Source: Branchiostoma floridae (lineage: Eukaryota > Chordata > Leptocardii > Amphioxiformes > Branchiostomatidae). Taken from it: 49,566 bases of DNA. Positions 13,701 to 25,700 of the stretch are shown here, one piece after another; the stretch's first letter is position 1; each line of letters begins with the position of its first letter. The stretch spans positions 15,561,664-15,611,229 of the forward strand of contig NC_049995.1 in assembly GCF_000003815.2 (NCBI RefSeq), in the 5' to 3' direction. The position numbers and the translations under genes are program-made. The notes under the pieces are model-generated. The model was not told the DNA's origin and ran no database searches. It worked only from the letters and a program-made list of their open reading frames with translations.

Positions 13701-16700
13701 TTTTTCAAGATTTCAAGGGTAAGATGCAGCATATCCAGTAAAATGTTCATTTTGGATCCAAAAACTATCATTTTTGACAGCTTTTTGACCTATGCTGCTT
13801 GCCAAAAAACAAAACGATTTTCCCAGGATAGCCCTCGAATCGTCGTTCTGCGTTCCGGGGACTCTACCAGTGGTACCTCAGGCCACACCAATTTAATTTC
13901 TTGGTTCACGGATTTGCTCGCTCCTATTTTTTAGAAAAAAAAATAAAAATAAAAATTACCACTCAGCAAATTTTCACCATTAATGAAACCATTCACCAAC
14001 TTTCTGGTATAGCAAATTGGCCTTTATATTATAACCTCCTTAAAGTGTGGGTACAGGTGCTGTTACTGTACAAAAATAGTTTTTTTGTACTTTTTTCAAG
14101 CTGAAAACTTTTTTCTTTATGTTTAGGATTAGCCGTTACCTTTACCCCAACCATTTTGCAATTTTTATTTTTATTTTTATTTCGCCCTCTCGCTCCATAT
14201 TTTCTATGAAAAAATCTGTGAACCAAGAAATTAAATTGGTGTGGCCTCAGGTTATACGGTGTTGTATTCTATATTTACCACCTCAGCGGAAGTTCCATTG
14301 AACTTATGGTGCGTCGTATGTGGCGTAACTGGTTAAAAGCGTTCAGCTCGGAATCTAGAAGTCACGAGTTCCATACCCACCGTGCCTCCGACGTTGTGCC
14401 CTTTTGAAATGCGTTTTACACAACCTTCCATACTTCAGGTGTAAAAATGGGTACCTGACTTCAGTCGGGGAGGTAAAAGAAAAAAAAAGAATACCTTTAC
14501 CTTCTGTCTGTACCGTGTATGTGGCACTGGCAAGATAAGTTACAAACTTGAGTGCAGTGCCACATTGTCCTCGTCTGTGCTTTTAAAGCAAAGTAATAGA
14601 AAAAAAATTACCGTCTTCTGTATAAACTTCCACCTCACAGAGAATGAATGTGCGGCTGGAACCCGGAAGGACAAGGCCAACATATTGTGCCGTCACCCCG
14701 TCAATGGGGATCGTCTTTGACATTTGCGACAGGTCGTCGAAGTTCAAGCCCCCTCCATATATGGCGTTCGCCTGGACGTCCGTGGAATTGCCAAGATGGA
14801 GGTTGAAAGGGTTGATTCTCTCGGGAGCGTAAGTCACGCGATTGTAGATGACAATACTGTGAATACGGCAAAACAGCATTTAGTTACTCAAGCAACTGGA
14901 TAATTAATGAATGAAGACCTTTATTGCACAGCTTTCCCCAACCGAGCTAAGTACAGGTCACAACAAGTCAAAACATATATACATATAAAAGTATAAAAAT
15001 CTTGTCTAACACAGAAGTTCGGCTTCTTCTCGCTTCTATCTAAAAAAAAATGGTGAAAATGTAGGACTGTATGGGTTTAGCTATGGTTGGTTTGTCAAAA
15101 CGCATGAGGAATATAAACTTTTCAGTGCTACTCATGTGTCTAAAATGAGGGAATCTACTTTCTATGTAATTAAATAGAATAGATAATATGATTTTGAAAA
15201 CGGTTAGAAGGTTCAGGTAGCATCCAATGTCTTTCGTCAGTGACACTGACACTGAATCTTCATTGACGTAATACTGTGAATGGTTTCATCTGGTTGGTAG
15301 TAGTAGACTGGTTTATTGTTTGATTGAAAACAATCGTAAAAAAGTAAAAACAGCCTTGCAGCCTGAGGGGCTGAATTGTGCTGCTTGCTTGACAATCTTT
15401 TTGTACGTTGTTACACAGGCAAGATTACTAGACTAAGTATACGATTGACAAATACAAAGTACACAACGAATACAATTCAAGATAAATGCTTAGTCCATCG
15501 CAGTTGAAGACAGTTTAAAATAACAATTTAAAATACATGCTTGGTTCATCGCAGCTGAAGACAAATTAAAACTACACACGCTATTTACAACAATTGATTG
15601 CACTGTGTGATCACAGCAAATGACTCTGACATAGAATGGAACAAGTCGTGAATAGCACTGTGGTCCAAAACTACAGAGCATTTGGTAGGTTTAGAATAGT
15701 TGGGACTGGACTAGATAGATACCGCTTTGTCCCGGTTGGCAGTTTGTATTGGCGAGTATGCCTGAGTTGCATGTGGTGAGACGGGGTTCGAGCTGGGGGT
15801 AGCCAGGGGGCGTGGTTGGTGCCTCACTGAATAAAGAAACAAACCCCTCACCCCACCCCCCATCCCCACGTTACTTGGAACTTTCTACAGACAATCTTCT
15901 GTACCAGCACTACTAATAAGTGTGGCAGAAACATCAACAATGTGATGGTGGCCACCTAACTAGGGGTACCATACCGGTACAAAACCATTTTTTCTTACTG
16001 GACTCAGGTCCGGAAAAAACGGACCTGAAAAAAATCGGTGAATCGGATGTTGGAGCTATGATTGGAAAATGAGGACATTTTGGGGCTTACCAGTCAAAGA
16101 AAATAACGAGCGAAGTAGATTGGAGTCTATAGTCATTTCTACCGAGTTTTACAGTCAATCGTACCAAGGATTTCAAACGCCAGTGGGAGTCCAATACGCC
16201 ATGGATTTCTTTGTGGCGAAATGGACCATTGTTTTGAATTTCGTCCATTCACAAGTTTTCACATAATACTAAATCACATGATCCTCTGGACCTGAACCGG
16301 ACCTGGATTTTCTGTACTGGTACCTACCCCTACACCTAACACACAGAAGAAGAGGAAACCCTGGGTGGGAGGGTGCCAGGCTTTTAGCCAAGCAGCCGTA
16401 CACCCGTACATTGTGCGGCCTGTTAAAAAAATAACTCAATTTGTACGGCTTTACACTGGGGAGCACATCCTCTGACAAGCATGAAATTCTGATTGACCAG
16501 GGATGCTACAGGTCACATGTGGCCTGTCTGACAGTAAATTTGCTTCATTTCCCCAAATTTGCACTTCAAGATGTAGAAAATGGTGTTTCAGAGACTTATA
16601 AATATCAAAATTTTCTGAGTGAGGATGTCCCCAGACCCCCTACAATACTCGCTCCTGCAGCGCTCGCCGAACGGCAACAAATTTGGGCACCCTATGATGA

Positions 16701-19700
16701 AATCCTTGCTCTGTGCCTCCAATACGAACCTTCACTGCAAGAACCCGTTTAGCCACTTCCACGGAAGCAAATCATCCTTGTTTTCCTCCACAATCCTCCT
16801 ACTAGGAGGAAGTTCCACGCTCAGAGCTTTTTGTCCAAGAACAACTTCGCTATGGAATGAGCTTCCATGGATCTGCTTTCCCATGGGGTACAATCTACAA
16901 CTGTTTAAGTCAAGGGTTAACACACATCTTTCTTCACCATACAGTATTGTAACCCAAAACGTCTAAGTGGCTCCAACAGCCTTGTTTTGCGGTGAGCTCT
17001 AAGTAAATAAAAAAAAAAAAAGCTAAAAGCCTGGAGGGTGCCCGGACTTACTTGCTGATCGCGTAAGGCCGAGACAGATGTACCTGCCACCAGGGGTTGG
17101 TGAGATCGCTGAGGGCATGGAAACCGTAGGGAAAGGACGAACTCAGAACTGTGAACGAAATCCCGTCCACAGCCTTCCCGGCGTAATAAGTAGAACTGTG
17201 GAGACGGCTTGCCGTACAAGGCCGCCCTAGAGCTACATTGGTTCCCAGGTAGTCTATGCAATACAACGGCAAAAAAGTTGAGAAACAATATTATTTCATC
17301 ACATTGGTAACGCTAGTTCACCTTTATCCGAAAGGTAACTTATATCCGTTGAATCTAGAAACCAACCGGGTATTAATTAAGGGATAAGTCGACGGACAGT
17401 GGTTTTAAACTGCACTGTTTGAAATATTGCAATTTGAAACCGTCCGTGGACGTGACAAATGCATTGTTTTTAAAATGAACGGATATAAGTTACCACACGG
17501 ATAAAGGTGAACTAGCGTTATATGGAACTGCTTTCTTTACATATTACACTTACGTTTTAGTTACAAAAGCCAAATTGAATGTTTCTATATCTGTATGTAA
17601 ACGTGAAAATGCTTCGTTTCGAACCGAATTTGTAACACCGCAGCCACAGTAGAGCCGGTTATGATTGGCCTGGGGAAGGTGACAAACCAGGGCTCAAAAT
17701 ACCACCTGTATATACAGGATAGTGCAGGTAAAATTCAAGCTGTGCAGGTATTTCTGGTGTCTACCTGCACCTAACCTGCACTGGTCCATGCACTGGAGTT
17801 TATACATAAATGTCCTATGATGTAGGTGTATATGGATTGCTATTAGCTGCATTGGCTGTTACCGACTATAAAGTATAAAAGAAAAAAAATAGCAATGGTT
17901 CCTGAACAATTTTAGTATGATCCCAACTTGCTAAATTCAGAGTGGTGCAGGTAAAATTTATCTAAAAGTATTTCGAGCCCTGCAAACGGTTCCCGAAATG
18001 CCCCTGAATAAACGAATGCACGAACCTGTGAGTCGATCGTACATGTTGCCGGCTGATGCAGCAATTTTCTCGGCGTCAGTGCAGAGCCGAGACTTGATAA
18101 TGCAGTCTGAGTTGACGTTGTGCTGGAAGGATAGACAGGTCGGGTCTGCGCAGCAAGCGGCCGCACAGAACTGGAGGGGAGGGAGTGGTAGATAAAGAAA
18201 TGTACTACTACTAGATAGAAGTTCGTATTCAATACATGGTTACACCATGACCATATGCAAAACAATCATTTAAAAAACACATTTATTAAGTACACATTTT
18301 AAGTCCTCTAGTCTGTACCCCTGCTGCAAAGCTGGATTTGTCAAATTTGTTTTAGTTAAAAAAGCTGGAGTTCAACTATAGCCAGAAGACTGTCATGATG
18401 CCAGGATTTCACCCCGTCCTCATGGATCAGTCCCGTCTGTCAACGGAAATACGGAGGTCAACTACAGGTCAAAGTATGCCAAAAGTCACAATTTTGTACA
18501 TGCTTCAGTCCCTCTAGCAGAAACCTTGACCTTTATTATCAAAATTTGCCCAGGAAAAAAATGACGTCACTCACCTGGAGGGAAACGCCTGGGTGAGACG
18601 TGATCACACCGCCACTGCAATCCGTACCGGGGAGGTGCCGAAACAAGAACAGTCCGCACTCTAGAACAAAATAAAGTTGTGATTGACAAAAAAAGGAGCG
18701 GAAAGTGATCTAGATCCAGTTTTAGCTCACTGAAGAGCTATTCTTCCACTGGCCATGACAGAAAAGACACTACAGTGTTTACTGGTTCATTGTACCAGGG
18801 AAAATAGTCCACACTCCAGAACAAAATAAAGTGGTGATTGGCAAAAAGTAGTGGACAACCTCAAGCCAACGGTCGTCAAGGTCGTGGATCAGGGGTGGGC
18901 TGATTTAAGTTTCCGTATTCGACTTTCTTATTAACTGAGAGGAATCAAACTTAGCACATAATAACTGTGCTGCTAAGTTTCGCGTCTTTTAAGGTGGTAT
19001 CTCACTGCACTTGGGGCACCGGTGCGGCACTGCGGGTTCGTAGATGACTCAACGAATTTCAAGAACGAATTTTCTTCCGTTCTTTGTATTTTGTTGTCTT
19101 CTAAGTCATACTTTTACATATTACGCAATATCTAAATGATTAAAAATCGCGAAAATAACACAACAGTGCCACAGTGAACGAACCCCGCAGTGCCGCACCG
19201 GTGCCCCAAGTGCAGTGAGAGTCCACCTTTAAAAACCAAGATTTCGAGTCTGTGCAGTCCTTCAGTATAATGCATGTGTGTACTCAGGGCTCGAAATTCA
19301 TTTTGGGGATTAGGTGCACTGGTGCACCCAGCTTAAAAATTGGGTGCACTAAAATTTTTTTGGGTGCACCACTTAAATTTAAGTCAAAACCTAATAAGAC
19401 TTCTTATACAACTACCACAATAGACATTTTTATTATCTTTCTAACACTTGGATGTCAAGAATATGATTTATATTAGGGACCGTACGGCGTTTAGTGAGGG
19501 GGGAGGGCCGGTCGCCAGAGGGTCGGGTCAAAAAATTTTTGCATGGCCCTCCCCCGAGGTAAAATTTTTTTTGCTAGGCCCTCCCCCCAAGACAAAATAT
19601 TTTTGCTTGGCCCTCCCCCCTCCTATCAACTTTGAAAAAAAAATATTCAAGACGCCAATAAAACACTGCGCTCCCGCATTTGGAAATGTGCTTTGCGTCA

Positions 19701-22700
19701 TACTTTTTCATGATTTTCATCGAGAAGCAGATCTCTCACCCCTAGTAAAAGAAGGAAAACAGAATGGCTCAAAATATCTGCTAAATAGAGGGATAAATAT
19801 CTGCTTCATAGAGGCATAAATATTTGCTTTATAGAAGCTATTTCATTGTTTTGATATTAAAACAACACCTAAAAAGCATTTGTACCTGGATTTCTAGTAG
19901 ATTTGCGCGACGAAGCGGCGCGCGCCCCGCTCCCTAAATTTACGTATTGCAAGCTCGCGGGCCTGAGCGGCTTGACGGAAACTATTTTCAATTTACATAT
20001 ATTTTGGACTTTTTCTTGGTTCTGTGGTGGTAATAGCTTACGGTAAATCGGGGGAAAAAATGAAAACCAAAACGACAGCACGATTCGACTTCCAAAACTG
20101 TAGTGGGGAGGGGGGCGCCGACGCGTGACGCTGATTTTCCCACGGCGGGGTAAGACCGGTCGCCTCTCTCTAGCCGCCGGCGGGCGTGAGACCGCAGACT
20201 TGCAGGAGATCTTTTAGAAATGCCACGCTTTTTTTGCCACGATTTCCTGCATTGCTTTTTTATGGGAAAATTTGCTGGTTAGATGACATTTCCATGAAAA
20301 AAAAAATACGAGGGTTTCAAGTTTTTGAGAACGACGTTCCGAACACCATGTTCGGCGCCAAAGGCACGAAGAATCGCAAGGTAGGTCCGGGAGAATTTTG
20401 AAATCTTGACCCTCTTAAAAGCTATTTCCTTCAGTTTGAGGAGATATTTTGCTGACAAACAAAGCTAACTTTAATAGCATTTCAATTTAGAAATACAAAA
20501 TTAAATCCCCCCAAACACATTATCACGATGTCGGTCATCAAAGGCGCGAGGCCGGTCACGTCAAAAGGGATCCAGGGAAATTTGCAAATATTTACCCTCG
20601 AGCTCTGAAACGCCATTTCTTACATTTTTAGGGCAATAAGACAGGGGTAAATTTTGCTGGCAGACTAATCTAGAGTTTAATAACATGTCTGTGTGTGAAG
20701 AAGGTTTTCGAGGGCGTCATGCATAAGCCCCGCCCCCTCCCTTTCGCATTTTCACTGTACCCCAAGCGCCAACCTTGGGCGATCCCTTGCAGAGGTCCAG
20801 AAAAATTTTGAAATCTTGACCCTCTGAAACGCCGTTTCTTGGATTTTAAGGGACATATTTTGCTGGCAGACCAAGCTATTTTTTTTTTTGCTTGGCCCTC
20901 CCCCCAAGTAAAAAAAATTTTGCTAGGCCCTCCCCCTGGCAAAACATTTTTTTGCTTGGCCCTCCCCCCCCTGGCGACCGGCCCTCCCCCCTCGCTAAAT
21001 GCCGTACGGTCCCTTAGTATACTTGATATCTTTACATACATAAACCTAATGAAATATTTGGATGCACCCTGTGCACCCATAGAAAAAAATTGGGTGCACA
21101 GTTCCAATTTTGGGTGCACCTGGGTGCACATGCACCCAGTATTTCGAGCCCTGGTACTCTATCGGGAGTGAAGAGAGAGGGCTATGTGCGATGCAGACAT
21201 GTAAATTTTTCCAGAGCTACCATAGAAAGCAGTGTCACTGCGAGGAAGTTACCCTCATCACCCTGGTTAAAGAACACAGCAATAAATAAATAGATAAAAT
21301 TTGTACCTGGCATAGTCACTGTGGTCTCTACGTGTCTATACATGATTTCACTGGATGGCACAAGTTCCTCAGGGTCATAGGTCAGACTGGCGGCGCTCAC
21401 TTCGATGTTACCGGCAGCCCGGACCGTCCTGAGGCTGCTACCCAGGCTGTACACTACTGGCAACCTGGGGGAGGGCAAGGTGGTTTCGCGGTTTAAAACC
21501 CAATGGCAATTGTACAAGGCCATTTATTCATAAGAAGAAGACAAACGAAAAAAACACAGTATGAGTGATTTAATACAATTAAGTTCATTATAAATATTGG
21601 TGGATTAGAATCTAAAGGTCCTGGGTTTCAATCACACTTATCGAAATGAGTAGGGGTCCTTCCCGGTGTGAGTGGTTCTACCCTTACAGTCTGGTCTTAC
21701 GCAGATTGTAACTACTGGTATATCATGGGTACAAACTACAAAACAAACAAGGTAGATAAAAGGTGGTCCCATGGCCTTTTCTTAGGTTGGAAGGGTAAAG
21801 GTTGGTGGGTTGTAATCCACGGTATTGGGAGGCACTCTGGCCATCGATCCCTCTCCTTCCACCGCGGTTATAATTACCTCCCCAACCGTAGCCAGGTACC
21901 CATGTCTAAACCTGGGTGGAGTGAGGAAAGCCGTGTTGAGTGACTAAATTCCCAAGAGCACAAGATTGGTAGCATGACCGGATTAGCGGTGGCGGGTCCG
22001 GCAGTCTGGAATGTCATCCCAGAAGATCTACGGAATTCTCCCTCTTTGCGAGCCTTCCGACATGGATTAATTTCGAACTGCTAGCTGATATCGATATTAT
22101 GAGTTTGAATTGATATTATGATTGTATCTAGTGTAAATAACTGTATTAATGTCTATTTTGTTTATCTATTTATTTTCTCCCGTGACACCTCCCCTCAACT
22201 GGTCCTTAACTGGTCCCCTAGGAAGAACGGCCTACATGTTGGCCGATAGGGCTTATCAGTATAAATAAAGGTGAACTGAACTGAACTGAACCTGTGGCTT
22301 CTCCATGGGCCAGGCACCCGGCAGTTATACGCCAAATGGCTCCACAAAACAAAAACAAAAAACCTGACAAACTCGATCCAAGTCTGTACGGTTGACACAG
22401 AGACATGGCCAGTTCCGTTCACTTTCATGACGGCTTGCAGCTGCAAAGACAATCATACAAAGCCATATGTTGATTTGAAAATGTGGATAACATCACTGCG
22501 AAAAAAGATTCGGATATACTGCAAATCGTCCAAAGCAGCTGAAAAATACATTGGATATGCCGTAACATGACGAAAACGTCGGAAAACGGCTACAAATGTT
22601 GTGAAATGCCGAAGTCAATTTGAAAGTCTAAGAAGAAGATGTGAAAGAATAAAAATTACTACTATGTTTTGGTTTACCATACTCAATATCCGGCAGTCCA

Positions 22701-25700
22701 CCGGGCCAAATTTGTGGCTTTGTATCCCACCTGGGATTGTACCTGGATTGAGAAGTTGTAGCCTCTCACCTCCCACCTGGGGATACATCCCTCTGACAAG
22801 CACCGGTGCAATGGACCGATCCTGATCGAACGCCGTATCGAAAAATAGAACCAGGTAGAACTCCCTGTTCTATTTTGAACACCTCCGTCAAAAACAGCCC
22901 CAGTAGGACAGAAATTGTTATTTTTGACTAGTCTCCAAGCAGACCCTACGGTGCCTTAGAAATAGTATCAAAGCTGGCAAGGGACTTAGTATAGCGGCAC
23001 CAGGTGCCCATTTGACTCCCTTTGGCCGACTTTCTCCCTTTGGCCGGCTATACTCCTTTGTCAGCTTTAATACTATCTCAAAGGCACCGTAGGGTCTGCT
23101 TGGAGACTAATTTTTGACGGAGGTGTTCGAAATAGGACATGATCGAACAGTGGGCGGGGCTTTGGGATCGTCCATTGGGACCTAAGCCAAAGCAGGGGTA
23201 AATTTAGCGTTTCTACAATGCGGATTCATATCTGTGTAGGAAAATGTTTTGGACACGTACCTGTACCATGTGCACCCCCAGAGGCAGCGTCCTCGGTGCG
23301 ATGGAGAGGTGAATGTTGTCCCGCGGCGCGTCATCTGGTAACAGCTCGTCCATGGCTCCCCCTCCGCTGGTGTAGTTGTAGCCTCTCACCGTCCAAAGTA
23401 GCTGCACCTGGTAAATCAAGTATCAATCATTTTCTAATATGTTCAAAAATTCCCAGAACTATTGTAGAGTGGAATTTGTTATCACCAAGTACAGTAGGGA
23501 CATCTTGGATAGCTTTAAAGAATGCTTGCAGATAGATTGTGCAAAAGTTAGGTGTGATGGGTCGTTCGGTGTAATAAAACCAGCTACTGCCGCACCGCGT
23601 GCCTGTAAAGCTGGTGTGTTACACCGAAGGGCGATTATACCGGCTATATGGATACAGATACAGACTGTTAAATTAATTATTCTATGTGTCACATACCTGA
23701 TACCCCTCCTCACACTCAAACGCCAGATCGCCGTGCAGCACGATAGTAGCGGTGCGATGTACTTGAAGTGGACTGTCACGACTGCAGTGAAAGCATAAGG
23801 CCATGTTTGAACATTTAATAATTTATAAGTTTTCTTTGGTACACAACACTCGTTTATTCTTCTGGAGACATTCCAACAACTACGTAGGTCTACGTCACAT
23901 TTCAAAACCGGGGCCCGGCTAAGCAGCTTTCAGGAATGAAAAGTATTATGTAAAAGACACCAAACTACACAAGACGTAACTTAGAGAATGGTTGTGGACA
24001 TTATTTCTGTATATTTTTACATACACATTTTCCTATTTATCATTTCCACAAACAGCCCGGTCGGGCCCCTTTTTTTTTTTTTATTAAAAACAACAACAAC
24101 AACAACAGTACATTTGTCAACAACTAGGACTAGAGTTTGTACAGTCGAGTACCATTGCACATGGAGGGATAACATATACTGGTGTGTCTGGACGAATTAC
24201 ATGCATGGGTAGTGCAACAGTTAGAAGAGACAAATACGTGTAGTACATCTGGGGAACCTTAAGGAATATGTACAGTCTGTTACTACATTATGATCAAAAA
24301 TGGAGAAGTCTAACAGTAGGTGCAGTTCATGCCAAACTATCAATAGAAAATTTGTACAATCAATCTACATTGGCTGTCAGTCTATCATGGAATATCCGTT
24401 CTTCGAAGTCCTTTTCAAAGACATTAAAGAGGCTAGTAATGCACAGGTGTGGGTCTTTTCTATGCCAGATCCAAGTTTTAAAGATTGTCCATTTAGCAAC
24501 AGTAACAGTAAAGGTTCTATTTTTCTGGTCTTTAGCAGTTATTAAATGATCAGCAAATGTGACGTTAGCCTTAACTGTCATACATGTAAGGCATGAAGAC
24601 GAACATAATAGCCTAAGTGTGTATCTTGAAATTTGTTAATTTTGTAAATATATTGTAAATATAGAATTTATACAACATGGTGTTTGTTCGAATCATTATA
24701 TGGAACCTAAAAAGTAACGGCAAAACCCCACATGATAAGCCAAGTTATCACCCAGGTCCAACATATAAACAGTTAACATCAGGTGTAAAAGATACCTTCG
24801 CAGTCCTTCGTGGATGTCAGCGGTGACATAACAGCTCTGGCCGCCAGGAGGCGTTAAATCTCCTGCTGCATCACTGATGACGCATCCCGTGTTCAGAGCG
24901 GGGCAAACTGACCCCTCAGCTCCGCCTGTATCCTCTGGAAAAACGTAAAACTACCAATTAAAAAAACATGTTCGCTACCTCCATAAAAAATGGAGGTATT
25001 GTGGAGGTATTGTGTTTGGTGTGTCCATGCATCTGTCTGCCTGTGGTTCTGGATATTTGTGGTCAGCATAACTTTGGAACCTCTGAATGGATTACGAAGA
25101 CATTTGGTCTGTGGGTTGGTGTTGGGAATAAGTTTAATGTCATCTTTGGGCCCCCTTGTGTGTGGCCTTGGTACTGCAGCAGAACTTTGTGTCTGTCGCC
25201 TGGACATGCTATCGTATTAATTTTGGGTTGGCAGATAGCTTGGCCCTGTGATATTTCCTGTAGTTCCTGTAGTTAAGGAAAAAAACTGTATCTATAGGGA
25301 GTTTTTATTTACTTAATAAAATATATCAACGTCTGTTTATGTTTTCTGTTTATGGAAGTGAAAAAAAAAAACATTAAAACCCTAGAAACCGCAGAGTATT
25401 TGATTGCAACAGGAAGGGGGAATCTAGAGGGGCAAATGGGGCACTTTCTGTATATTATGATTTATTCTTGTTTCAATGGTTTACAGTTTATTTCAATTAT
25501 GGTTGGGGACACATGTACATGTATCATTAGTACGTTGGTGTCCTTTTGTTTCGTTGGGTGGGTTTGTGCTAATAAAAGATATTATAAAAAATGAAAATAG
25601 AATAATAAAAAAAATTAGAAAACCAATTATACCTGTGCCAAAGAGGCCCACTTCTCTTATGATCGGTCGCACTCCGCTCTGAGTGTCGACTGTGAGCCTC

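Noticed and set aside
22615-22803. Minus ORF with a block (gtgagaggctacaact) shared with exon 7
   Set aside because: Only about 17 bases shared, frame and splice sites do not match; probably chance or a small relic.
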